Shown here one piece after another: positions 29,796 to 37,965 of a stretch of 64,000 bases of DNA. The notes beneath the pieces were generated by a model. The model worked only from the letters and a program-made list of their open reading frames with translations. It made no database searches and was not told the DNA's origin. Source of the stretch: CAVSRC01 sp963785065 (GTDB lineage: Bacteria; Pseudomonadota; Alphaproteobacteria; Rhizobiales; Kaistiaceae); contig CAWATX010000004.1 in the NCBI GenBank assembly GCA_963785065.1, positions 310,001 to 374,000 on the forward strand, written 5' to 3'. A program made the position numbers and the translations under genes. Numbering within the stretch: position 1 is the first letter of the stretch; each line of letters starts with the position of its first letter.

Positions 29796-29827
29796 GCGGT
29801 ACTGTACCGTCCGGACGGTAAAGTCAA
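29796..29827. promoter_or_regulatory. TetR operator overlapping divergent promoters
   Basis: A perfect 16-bp palindrome TACCGTCCGGACGGTA (29804-29819) is joined to a second inverted pair CGGTAC-T-GTACCG (29796-29808), giving three similar half-sites. On the minus strand TTGACT (29827-29822) and TACAGT (29805-29800), spaced 16 nt, form a good efflux-operon promoter with the palindrome filling the spacer. In the other direction TTGCTG (29781-29786) and TACCGT, spaced 17 nt, could serve tetR. Binding would block both. Confidence 0.7.
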
Positions 29828-29860
29828 TCCCTTCCCCGGCGCCGCGCCACGCGAGTGCAC

Positions 29861-30493
29861 ATGCCTGCTGACAACACCCGACATTCGGACAAGAACCGTG
29901 CCTCCGGCGCCAGCCGCAAGGAGAATTCCAATGTTCGCGCGCAAATCCTTGCCGCGGCGGCGGAACTCGCCAGGGAAAAGGGCGCGGCGCACATCTCCAT
30001 CGAAGCCATCGCGCAGCGGGCCGGTCTGTCCAAGGGCGGCCTCCTCTATCACTTTCCGCGCAAGAGCGCACTCATTCAGGCGCTGGTCACGCAGCACCTG
30101 GCGGAGATCGAGGCCGAGCTCGACGATGTCGAAGCCGCCAGCGGGCATCGCCGCACAAATGCAATCGCGCGCGCATTCGTCCAGGTTCATCGCAGGGCGG
30201 GCTGCCACCCCAAGAGCAAGCCAGAGGGCATCCTGGTGGCTTTTGCCGAAAACCCTGACCTGCTCGATCCGGTACGGGCACACGAAAAGCGCCTCATCGA
30301 ACGCATCCGCAACACGGCGGCCGACCGCGACCTGTCGCTGATTGCGCTCCTGGTCATCGGGGGCATCAGGGCGCTTCACCTGTTCGAGATGAGCGACCTT
30401 CTGGCAGAGAACGAGTATCGCGCCGTGCTCGATCGTGTGCTGGCGATGCTGGCCGACGAGCAGACAGGCACCGACGACGACGGGACGGCCTGA
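29861..30493 (+). CDS. TetR-family transcriptional regulator of the efflux operon
   Basis: 210-residue repressor-type protein. The N-terminal helix-turn-helix spans about 26-72 (RAQILAAAAELAREKGAAHISIEAIAQRAGLSKGGLLYHFPRKSALIQAL), a standard TetR_N pattern; the C-terminal part fits the TetR_C_6-like ligand domain. It is divergent from the RND operon and lies 41 nt from the palindromic operator, so it most likely represses the pump and itself, relieved by a pump substrate. A GTG two codons upstream is an alternative start. Confidence 0.92.
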   Translation: MPADNTRHSDKNRASGASRKENSNVRAQILAAAAELAREKGAAHISIEAIAQRAGLSKGGLLYHFPRKSALIQALVTQHLAEIEAELDDVEAASGHRRTNAIARAFVQVHRRAGCHPKSKPEGILVAFAENPDLLDPVRAHEKRLIERIRNTAADRDLSLIALLVIGGIRALHLFEMSDLLAENEYRAVLDRVLAMLADEQTGTDDDGTA

Positions 30494-30725
30494 CGGAAAT
30501 TTGTCCCGCCGGGGGCGCCCGGTGGTAAAAGCCTCGGCGCGTTTCTCCGCGTCCCCGCCCGGCCTGGCCGGCACCCGCCGTCATCATTGCCCATGACTTT
30601 TGACCCTCAGCAAGGCGCCGGTCTCCGTCCTGTCCCATCACATCGCTCCCGTGGCCGCTCTCCCCAACGGAGGCCCCCCGGCGGGCGCGCTCACGCCCGC
30701 GAAATCGCAACCGAGTGAGATTCCC

Positions 30726-32459
30726 ATGCCCTGGTATCGTAGCCTGGCCGTTGTGTTTTCCCTGCTTCTCGGCCTTTCCCCGGCGCTCGCCGGGGCCGCC
30801 GCAGCGGCGAACGCGACACCCGCGGGCGACGTTCTGGTCGTCTCCGGATCGGTCATCAATGCCCAGGGCAAGGGAATCAACGACGCCGAGCCGGACTTCA
30901 CGGTCAACGGAGCGCCGGTGAGCCTGACGACACCGCCGGTCACCGACGCCAACGGCACCTTCGAGGCGCGGCTCGAGCTGCCGGCCGGCGCCCTGCCGGC
31001 GGCAAAGGTCGAGATGCGCCTGGTGCGCTCCTCCTACAAGGCGATGGAGCATGTCGCCGTCGACCAGATCCATCGCGACGGAACCGATGCGGCCGGCAAC
31101 GTCACCTATGTCGCCCATGTGGCAGTGACCATGCAGCGGTCGATCTCGCCCGGCTTGTGGATCGCTTCGCTGGTGCTGGTGGCGGTCTATGTCTTCATTG
31201 CCTTCGAGTTGATGCACCGGACGCTCGCCGCCCTGGTCGGAGCGTCGCTGATGCTGTTCGTCAGCTACACCATCGGCACGTTCAATCCGAGCTTCCGCAT
31301 CCTCACCTTCGACCAGGCGATGCGCGCCATCGACGGCAACGTCATCTTCCTGCTGCTCGCCATGATGATCATCGTCGGCGTGCTCAAGCGCACCGGCGTG
31401 TTCCAGTGGATGGCGTACAAGTCGTTCCAGGCCGCGCGCGGCAGCATCTACGCGCTCGCCGTGCTGCTGATGGTGATCACCGCGATCACCTCGGCCTTCC
31501 TCGACAACGTCACCACCATGCTCTTGATCATCCCGGTGACCATCGAGATCGCCGTGGCACTCGGCATCAATCCGCTGACGCTGCTGCTGCCGGAAGTGTT
31601 CGCCTCCAATGTCGGCGGCACCGCGACGCTGATCGGCGACCCGCCGAACATCCTGATCGGCTCCTATGCCGGCCTCACCTTCACCGACTTCATCACCCAC
31701 CTGACCGTCATCTGCATCATCGCGCTCGCCGTCGCCGCCGCCTATTTCCTGTTCTGGTTCCGCAAGGACTATCACGCCGCCAAGGTCGCCGACGTGCCGG
31801 CGATGGTGGCGCGGCTGCGCATGGAGTACCGCATCACCAACCCGGCTTTGCTGATCAAGGCCGGCGGCGTGCTCGCCCTCACCATCTTCCTGTTCGTGAT
31901 CAGCGGCAGCCTGCACATGGAGCCGAGCATTGCCGCCCTGGCGGGTGCCTCGCTGCTCCTGGTGATCAGCGGCGTGCACATCGTCGAGATGGTCGAGAAG
32001 GAGGTCGAGTGGCCGACCCTGGTGTTCTTCATGATGCTGTTCATCGTGGTCGCCGGGGCCGAGCAGACGGGTCTCATCCAGATCATCGCCGACTGGGTGC
32101 GCGACGCCTCGCAGTCCTCGCCGCTGCTGGCGGTGCTGATCGTGCTGTGGGTGTCGGCGATCCTCTCGGCGATCATCGACAACATCCCCTTCACCGCCAC
32201 CATGCTGCCGATCGTGGCCTATCTCACCAACTCGATCCCCGGCATCAACCACACGGTCCTGTGGTGGGCGCTGTCGCTCGGCGCCTGTCTCGGTGGCAAC
32301 GGCACGCTGATCGGGGCGAGCGCCAACGTGGTGACCGCCGGACTGGCGGAAAAGGCGGGCTATCCGGTGAGCTTCAACCACTACATGAAGGTGGCGCTGG
32401 TCCCCATGCTGATCACCGTCTCACTTGCCATGGTGTGGCTGGTCTTCATGGAAATGTGA
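30726..32459 (+). CDS. ArsB/NhaD-like ion permease with secreted N-terminal domain
   Basis: 577-residue membrane protein of the ion transporter superfamily. Residues 1-25 are a signal peptide (LLLGLSPALAGAAA). Residues about 30-135 form a predicted periplasmic beta-sandwich (VSGSVINAQGKGINDAEPDF, DANGTFEARLEL) like carboxypeptidase-regulatory domains. About 11 transmembrane helices follow, with two inverted-repeat halves marked SNVGGTATLIGDPPNILIG and LGGNGTLIGASANVVTAG. These signatures occur in arsenite, sodium/proton and citrate-type carriers, so the substrate is open. The 232-nt gap before it holds no gene. Confidence 0.85.
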   Translation: MPWYRSLAVVFSLLLGLSPALAGAAAAANATPAGDVLVVSGSVINAQGKGINDAEPDFTVNGAPVSLTTPPVTDANGTFEARLELPAGALPAAKVEMRLVRSSYKAMEHVAVDQIHRDGTDAAGNVTYVAHVAVTMQRSISPGLWIASLVLVAVYVFIAFELMHRTLAALVGASLMLFVSYTIGTFNPSFRILTFDQAMRAIDGNVIFLLLAMMIIVGVLKRTGVFQWMAYKSFQAARGSIYALAVLLMVITAITSAFLDNVTTMLLIIPVTIEIAVALGINPLTLLLPEVFASNVGGTATLIGDPPNILIGSYAGLTFTDFITHLTVICIIALAVAAAYFLFWFRKDYHAAKVADVPAMVARLRMEYRITNPALLIKAGGVLALTIFLFVISGSLHMEPSIAALAGASLLLVISGVHIVEMVEKEVEWPTLVFFMMLFIVVAGAEQTGLIQIIADWVRDASQSSPLLAVLIVLWVSAILSAIIDNIPFTATMLPIVAYLTNSIPGINHTVLWWALSLGACLGGNGTLIGASANVVTAGLAEKAGYPVSFNHYMKVALVPMLITVSLAMVWLVFMEM

Positions 32460-32488
32460 CAGGAGAGGCCGGAAAACCGCCATTCCGC

Positions 32489-32517
32489 TTGACTAGCTGA
32501 GGCCGGGCTCCTATCCC
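32489..32517 (+). promoter_or_regulatory. Promoter of tRNA-Cys
   Basis: TTGACT, 17-nt spacer, TATCCC, ending 15 nt before the tRNA 5' end. Confidence 0.65.
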
Positions 32518-32532
32518 CTGCCGGCACTGAAC

Positions 32533-32606
32533 GGCCTCGTGGCAGAGCGGCCATGCACAGGACTGCAAATCCTGCTACCCCGGTTCGACTCCGGGCGAGG
32601 CCTCCA
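32533..32606 (+). tRNA. tRNA-Cys (GCA)
   Basis: 74-nt cloverleaf. The acceptor stem GGCCTCG/CGAGGCC is perfect. The anticodon stem CAGGA/TCCTG encloses CTGCAAA, anticodon GCA. The discriminator is T73 (U), as expected for Cys; CCA is encoded. Confidence 0.97.
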
Positions 32607-32878
32607 GTACTTGCTGTGCAGCATGCCTCCCGTGACCCGTGAGCGGTTCGAAACCCTTGCAGGGTCGTGTCGTTATGACGCGGCGGGACCTCGACGTTAG
32701 CGGGTGTTGCACCACAACGTTTTCGGCATCCTCACTCCTGGACTGTCAAAGCTGATCGCATGGCAGAAAGCACTGCCGTGGTGACAGGAACGCCATCTCC
32801 CGGAAAGAGGCGCTCTGGCTACCATTCAGCACGAGTTAGGGGGCATCGGGGCAATGGCGGTTCACAGGAGTTCTTGAG
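32607..32878. other. Non-coding gap after tRNA-Cys
   Basis: 272 nt without a credible gene. It contains a short inverted repeat ACCCT-TGC-AGGGT near 32654-32666 and otherwise nothing I can assign. I looked for a second copy of the tRNA-Cys 3' end that would mark an integration site and did not see one. The last bases carry CAGGAG, the ribosome-binding site of the next gene. Confidence 0.5.
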
Positions 32879-33220
32879 ATGAGGAAGATGAGAACACCCA
32901 TTGCCTTGATCGCCATCATGACTGTCTTCGGCGGCGGGGCGTCCCAGGCCTTGGCGGCCCAAGCCGTCCATCCGGGGGCCCGGCAGCAGCCTCCTTTGCG
33001 GATGTTGGTGGCGGAACGGGATTGTGTGAAGTACGTCGTCAAAAGGAATTGCCTGAAGAAGGTCACGGAAGTCGAGGAAACGCACCGTGGGGCGGGTCCC
33101 GATCCGGAGCGCGACCTCGAATTCACGCTGCGCGAAAATTGCGTCAAGTGGGAAGAAGAAAAGCAGTGCGTGCAGTGGTCCGGCGATAGCAACGAAATGC
33201 TTCCGGCGCCGGGACGGTGA
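32879..33220 (+). CDS. Small secreted protein with paired CVK-C motifs, unknown function
   Basis: 113 residues. A basic start and hydrophobic stretch (about 6-26, ending SQALAAQA) make a clear signal peptide, so the mature protein of about 86 residues should be periplasmic or secreted. Two similar segments follow: DCVKYVVKRNC (about 48-58) and NCVKWEEEKQC (about 87-97), each with two cysteines eight residues apart, separated by a charged linker. This looks like an internal duplication with two disulfides. AGGAG lies 8 nt before the ATG. I do not recognise a family. Confidence 0.65.
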   Translation: MRKMRTPIALIAIMTVFGGGASQALAAQAVHPGARQQPPLRMLVAERDCVKYVVKRNCLKKVTEVEETHRGAGPDPERDLEFTLRENCVKWEEEKQCVQWSGDSNEMLPAPGR

Positions 33221-33312
33221 GCAGCCGTAGGTGAGGCGCCGTCCGCATAAGGACAACGTTTCGGCATGCCGCGTGAGGCCGCGTCTGGCTCCACGCGGAG
33301 CCTTCAGTCCCC

Positions 33313-34098
33313 TCACCGGCCCTCGCTGACGCTCCACGGAATCACCACCGGTGCACCGGCAAGGTCCATGATCTCGGCGTTGACGCCGAAGGTCGTCGCC
33401 AGCCGCTCACGGCTGAGCACCTCGCGCGGCGGGCCGTCGGCGACGATGCGGCCCTGGTCGAGCACGATCACCCGCGTCGCCCGGCGGGCGGCCAACCCGA
33501 TGTCGTGCAACGCGGCGAGCACCGCCCCGCCCGCTTCCGCCCGCTTGCGCAGGATGTCGAGTACGATGAGCTGATAGCGCGGGTCGAGCGCTGCCGTCGG
33601 CTCGTCGGCGAGGATGACCGGCGCCTCGGTGGCAAGCACCCGGGCGATGGCGACGCGTGCCCGCTCGCCCCCCGACAGCGTGGTGACGGCGCGCTCGGCA
33701 TGGTCGGTGACCCCGGTCGCCGCCATCGCCAGCGCGACTGCTGCATGGTCGGTGGCCGATAGCGACGCCCCGGCGCCGCGCGGCAGGCGGCCGAGGCCGA
33801 CGATATCGCGCACAGAGAGCGGCCAGTAGAACTCCTGCCCCTGCGGCAGATAGGCGATGCGGCGGGCGCACTCGGCCGGCGACAGGTGGCGCAGGTCGGC
33901 ACCGCCGACGGCGATCGCGCCCTCCGCCGGCACCAGACCGGCGGCGGCGCGGAGCAGCGTCGTCTTGCCGGCGCCATTCGGCCCGACGATGACGGCCAGC
34001 TCGCCGGCGCCGACCGAGAGCGCGATGTCGTGCAGGATGGCGCGCCGGCCGAAGGCGACACTGAGCCGGCTCAGCTGCAGCAGCGGTCCCCCGGTCAT
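33313..34098 (-). CDS. btuD: Cobalamin/iron-chelate-type ABC transporter ATP-binding protein
   Basis: 261-residue ATPase of the FecE/BtuD group. Walker A GPNGAGKTT (about 39-47), the Q-loop YLPQGQEFYWPL, signature LSGGERARVAIARVLA and Walker B VILADEPTAALD are intact. The open frame runs far upstream, but ATG 34098 overlaps the permease stop as ATGA (4 nt), a strong sign of translational coupling. Assigned to B12 from the neighbours btuB, btuC, btuF and the cob genes; heme or siderophore uptake is the alternative. Confidence 0.88.
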   Translation of the reverse strand: MTGGPLLQLSRLSVAFGRRAILHDIALSVGAGELAVIVGPNGAGKTTLLRAAAGLVPAEGAIAVGGADLRHLSPAECARRIAYLPQGQEFYWPLSVRDIVGLGRLPRGAGASLSATDHAAVALAMAATGVTDHAERAVTTLSGGERARVAIARVLATEAPVILADEPTAALDPRYQLIVLDILRKRAEAGGAVLAALHDIGLAARRATRVIVLDQGRIVADGPPREVLSRERLATTFGVNAEIMDLAGAPVVIPWSVSEGR

Positions 34099-35126
34099 GG
34101 CGCGTCTCCGGTGAGCTGGTGGCGGCGGGAAATGATGAGCGCGATGAAGAAGGGTGCGCCGATGAGTGCGGTGAAGACGCCGACCTTGATCTCGCCGCCG
34201 GCGGTCGGGATCAGGCGCACGGCAATGTCGGCGGCGGTCAGCAGCGCGGCGCCCGCGAGCGCCGCCGGCACCAACAGCCGCCCCGGATCGTGACGGACGA
34301 AGGGGCGCATCAGGTGCGGCGCCACCAGGCCAACGAAGCCGATCGAGCCGGCTACGGCAACGCCGGCGCCGACAGCGGCGGCGACGCCGGCGACCACGCG
34401 CAGGCGCACCCACGAGAGCGTGAAGCCCATGCTTGCCGCGGCGTCTTCGCCCAGCGTCAGCGCGCGGAAGGCGCGCCGGTCCCACATCAACAGGACCACG
34501 CCTGCGGCCATGAAGGGCGTGGCGATGAGCACGTGCTGCATGCTGCGGTCCTGGAGCGAGCCAAGCAGCCAAAAGGCAATCTCCAGCGCGGCGAAGGGAT
34601 TGGGCGCCAGATTGAGCGCCAGCGCCGTGGCGGCGCCGGCAAGGCTGGAAACCGCCAACCCGGCGAGGATGAGCACCAGCAGGCTCGCCCGCGGGCCGGC
34701 CACCAGGATGAGGAGCGCCACCGAGGTGAGAGCCCCGCCAATGGCCGCCGCCGGCAGCGCCCAGGAGAGCGCGCCGACAAGCCCCAGCGAGATGACCAGG
34801 ACAGCGCCGAAGGCCGCCGCCGCCGGGGCGCCGAAGAGCGACGGCGCCGCCAGCGGGTTGCGCAGCAGGCCCTGAAGCGCTGCGCCGGAAAGGCCGAGCG
34901 TGCCGCCGATCATGACAGCGAGCAGAGCGCGCGGCAGGCGTATCTCGAGGACGATGATCCGCGCCGCTTCGTCGCCTCTGCCCAGCAGGACGTCACCGAT
35001 TGCATTGAGCGGCAGGACGACGGGACCGACGGCCAGTGAGCCGGCAAACAATGCCGCCACCAGAACGACGAGCGCGACGAGGAGAGCGCCATGCCACCAG
35101 CGATCCATGCCCGCGTCCCCAGTCAT
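34095..35126 (-). CDS. btuC: FecCD-family ABC transporter permease
   Basis: 343-residue inner-membrane permease with about 9-10 helices; BtuC/FhuB/FecC type. Family marks include GGTLGLSGAALQGLLRNPLAAPSLFG and GFVGLVAPHLMRPFVRHDPGRLLVPAALAGA. Its ATG overlaps the TonB-receptor stop as ATGA, and its stop overlaps the ATPase start the same way, so the three genes form one tightly coupled operon. Confidence 0.9.
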   Translation of the reverse strand: MTGDAGMDRWWHGALLVALVVLVAALFAGSLAVGPVVLPLNAIGDVLLGRGDEAARIIVLEIRLPRALLAVMIGGTLGLSGAALQGLLRNPLAAPSLFGAPAAAAFGAVLVISLGLVGALSWALPAAAIGGALTSVALLILVAGPRASLLVLILAGLAVSSLAGAATALALNLAPNPFAALEIAFWLLGSLQDRSMQHVLIATPFMAAGVVLLMWDRRAFRALTLGEDAAASMGFTLSWVRLRVVAGVAAAVGAGVAVAGSIGFVGLVAPHLMRPFVRHDPGRLLVPAALAGAALLTAADIAVRLIPTAGGEIKVGVFTALIGAPFFIALIISRRHQLTGDAP

Positions 35127-37012
35127 TGTCGCCAGGTCAGGCCGACATAGGCCGAAAGTCCCGCAGTGTTGTAGCCGGCCGGGTCCTGATAGCGGACGTC
35201 GGTGAGGTTCTCGACGCGCCCGAAGATGCGGGTATGCGGGTTGAGCGGATAGGACGCCGAAAAGTCGAAGCGCGCATAGGCCGGCAGTGGCGAGGTTTCG
35301 CCCGAGCTCGAGAAGCGGTTGCCGACATAGGTCCCGGTGAGCGATGCCTCGAACCCCGATTTTCCGGTCCAGGCGAGAGTCGCCGCGCCGCTGTCATGTG
35401 GACGACGCGCCAGCAGGAGCCCGGTGGTGCCGTCGCGCGCGTCCGTATAGGTGTAGGAGCCGGTCAGCGTCAGGCGCGACGGGATGATGACCGCGGTCGC
35501 CGCAAGCTCGACGCCCTGCATGGTGGCGCGGCCGACATTGACGTAGCCGCCATAGCCGCCGCCAAGGCTGGAATCGAAATTGAGAAGATCGGTGAACCGG
35601 CTCAGGAAGGCCGTCGCCGAGATGGTGAGCCGGCCATCGAACAGCGTCTGGTCGATGCCGACGTCACCACCGATGCTCGCCTCCGACCGGAGCGGCGTGG
35701 TCGTGCCGTATTGCAGGTTGTACGCCTTCTGGAAGTAGGTCGGCCGCTTCGCGCCGGTGCCGAGGCTGGCGCGCAGCTTGGTCTCGGTCGCCGGAATCTC
35801 GTAGGCCGCCGTGAAGCGGCCGGTGAGGAAGCCGTCGGCACCCTGCTCGCCGTCATAGCGCCCGCTGAAGGTGAGGAAGAGGTGGTCGATCGGCGAGATC
35901 TGGTCGCCGGCGAAGAGGGCATAGCGCGTCGCGGTGGCGGCGAATCCGGTTGAGCCCCACAGATCGGTCGGCGTGTAGTCGGCGTGTTCCTGCTCGAACC
36001 GGGCGCCGGCAAGAAGCTGGCCAAGGGCCCCGGCCCTCATGCTCGCCTGATATTCCCCGCCCACCGTGTGCGAGGCGTAGTCGTAGGTCGCCGACGAGGC
36101 CGGCTCGGCATAGTGGCGGCGCTCGACCGTGCCGAACCCCGTGACCGTGTGCCTGATGCTCCCGTCCGGGCTGTCGAAAGACAGGCGGCCGTAGCCGGTC
36201 ACCAGTGTGTTGTCGCCGGTGTTGCGCTCGTTGCCGGGGTCGACGCCCCACCCCGGCGAGCCGTCATAGTCTGTGTGGCCGGTCGTGCCGGTGACGCCGA
36301 AATCGAAGCGCGGGCCGCCGGCCGGCGCATAGCTGCCGCTGATCGTGCCGTCCCATTTGTCGAAACCGTCGGCCTCGTCGTGGTCGCGGTTGCCGACGGC
36401 GGAGAAGCCGCTGGCAGCCGCATGTTCGCCGCTCATCAGCAGGCTGAAGTCGCCCTTGGCGAGGCCGCCCGACAGCCGTTCGACATGAGTGCCGTAGCTG
36501 CCGCCCTCGACCGTGGCGGAGAAGCTCGGCACCCCTCGCGCCTTGCGGGTGATGATGTTGACCACGCCACCCATGGCATCGGAGCCGTAGATCGAGCTCT
36601 GCGGCCCGCGCAGGATCTCGATGCGCTCGATCATGTCGGGCGAGATCGCCGAGAAATCGAACTCGTTGTTGGCGGTCGTCGGATCGTTGACGCGGACGCC
36701 GTCGATCAGCACCAGCGTGTGCCCGCTCTCGCCGCCGCGCAGGTTCACCTCGGCAAGGCCGCCGGAGCCGCCCGACTGGGTGACCGATACGCCCGGCACC
36801 GTCTTGAGCAGGCCGGCGACAGAGGTCGGCGAGGCGCGCTCGATCTCGTCGCGGGTGATGACCGAGACGGCGCTGCCCGACTGGCCGATGGCGATCGGCA
36901 GGTAATAGGGCGTGACCACGATCGACGGGATCTCGGCCAAGGCCGGCGCGGCCGCGGTGGCCGCGGTCAGGAGTATCGATGCGGCGGCAAGCCGCCGGAA
37001 TGCAGGCGCCAT
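35123..37012 (-). CDS. btuB: TonB-dependent receptor, probably for vitamin B12
   Basis: Outer-membrane active transporter of 629 residues. A signal peptide (about 1-26, ending APALAE) precedes a TonB-box-like SIVVTPYY, the plug domain (VSVITRDEIERASPTSVAGLLKTVPGVSV, RGPQSSIYGSDAMGGVVNIITRK) and a 22-strand barrel ending YVGLTWRQ with a near-terminal aromatic residue. Length and the compact barrel match BtuB. ATG 37012 has GGAGA 7 nt upstream; the frame is open beyond but the signal peptide fixes the start. The 108-nt gap to btuF is too short for a cobalamin riboswitch and shows no B12 box. Confidence 0.88.
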   Translation of the reverse strand: MAPAFRRLAAASILLTAATAAAPALAEIPSIVVTPYYLPIAIGQSGSAVSVITRDEIERASPTSVAGLLKTVPGVSVTQSGGSGGLAEVNLRGGESGHTLVLIDGVRVNDPTTANNEFDFSAISPDMIERIEILRGPQSSIYGSDAMGGVVNIITRKARGVPSFSATVEGGSYGTHVERLSGGLAKGDFSLLMSGEHAAASGFSAVGNRDHDEADGFDKWDGTISGSYAPAGGPRFDFGVTGTTGHTDYDGSPGWGVDPGNERNTGDNTLVTGYGRLSFDSPDGSIRHTVTGFGTVERRHYAEPASSATYDYASHTVGGEYQASMRAGALGQLLAGARFEQEHADYTPTDLWGSTGFAATATRYALFAGDQISPIDHLFLTFSGRYDGEQGADGFLTGRFTAAYEIPATETKLRASLGTGAKRPTYFQKAYNLQYGTTTPLRSEASIGGDVGIDQTLFDGRLTISATAFLSRFTDLLNFDSSLGGGYGGYVNVGRATMQGVELAATAVIIPSRLTLTGSYTYTDARDGTTGLLLARRPHDSGAATLAWTGKSGFEASLTGTYVGNRFSSSGETSPLPAYARFDFSASYPLNPHTRIFGRVENLTDVRYQDPAGYNTAGLSAYVGLTWRQ

Positions 37013-37120
37013 CAGGCAGTCTCCAGTCAAGATGGAATGGGCTGAACTGCCCTTCAGGAATGGTTTCGCCGGTTCGCACGGCTTTCCTGCCGGCGCACCA
37101 GGGCGTAGATGGGGGCGACC

Positions 37121-37963
37121 ATGAAGCTCGCTCCCATCATCATGCTTTTCGCGGCGCTTCTCGCGGGGCGCGGCGCCGTGGCGGCGGACGCGCCGCCGCG
37201 CATCGTCTCGATCAACATGTGCACCGATGAGTTGCTGCTGGCTCTGGCCGATCCCAGCCAGATCGTGGCGCTCTCGTCCTTTGCCGCCGATCCGGCCATG
37301 TCGTTCCTGGCCGACAAGGCGAGGCCTTATCCCGGCATCGCCGCAGCCGAGAGCGTCGTCGCACTCCACCCCGACCTGGTGCTGGCGGGCAGCTTCAACG
37401 ACCCGGCGACCCTCGCCATGCTGAAACGGCTCGGTTACCGCCTGTCCTTGTTCGACGCGCCGCGCAGCATCGACGAGTCGATCGCCCAGATCCGCGATGT
37501 CGCGGCCCTTACCGGCCATGCGGCGCGCGGCGCCGCGCTGATTGCCCGCATCGACGCGGCACGCCAGGCGGCCATCACTGCCGCCGAGGGCCGGCCGCAT
37601 CCGACGGCAATCGTCTATCAGCGCCGCGGCTATGTCACCGGCGGCGACACGCTGACCGGCGAACTCCTGGCGATCGCAGGCTTCACCAATGCCGGCGGGC
37701 AGCTTGCCGGCACGACCGGCGGGTTCGTGCCGCTGGAGAGGCTGGTCGCGCAGCGCCCCGATCTGATCGTCGTCTCTTCCGCCGCCCCCGGCGCCGTCGA
37801 CCAGGGCACCGCCCTGCTCTCCCATCCGGTGCTGACTACGCTCTATCCGCCGGCGCGGCGCATCGTGCTGCCGCAACGGCTGACCGTGTGCGGCGGGCCG
37901 TCGCTGCCCGCCGCCCTCGAGCGCATCACCCGGGAAGCGGTGCGCGTCGAACGAAATCATTGA
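37121..37963 (+). CDS. btuF: Periplasmic cobalamin-binding protein, BtuF-like
   Basis: 280-residue substrate-binding protein of the class with two lobes joined by a rigid helix. A signal peptide (about 1-21) ends AVAAD before APPRIVSINMCTDELLLALADP, the family start. SLFDAPRSIDESIAQIRDVAALTG and RRGYVTGGDTLTGELLAIAG follow, typical of the B12 group. It is divergent from btuB and ends 2 nt before the convergent cobQ stop. A second ATG 12 nt upstream is in frame. Confidence 0.88.
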   Translation: MKLAPIIMLFAALLAGRGAVAADAPPRIVSINMCTDELLLALADPSQIVALSSFAADPAMSFLADKARPYPGIAAAESVVALHPDLVLAGSFNDPATLAMLKRLGYRLSLFDAPRSIDESIAQIRDVAALTGHAARGAALIARIDAARQAAITAAEGRPHPTAIVYQRRGYVTGGDTLTGELLAIAGFTNAGGQLAGTTGGFVPLERLVAQRPDLIVVSSAAPGAVDQGTALLSHPVLTTLYPPARRIVLPQRLTVCGGPSLPAALERITREAVRVERNH

Positions 37964-37965
37964 TC

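Noticed and set aside
30366..32381. Open frame of 671 codons on the minus strand
   Set aside because: Antisense to the ArsB/NhaD-like permease gene, with His/Asp/Arg-rich nonsense translation.
32533..33312. tRNA-Cys as an integration site for a mobile island
   Set aside because: No integrase gene and no second copy of the tRNA 3' end were seen in the window; only the lone unknown gene hints at it.
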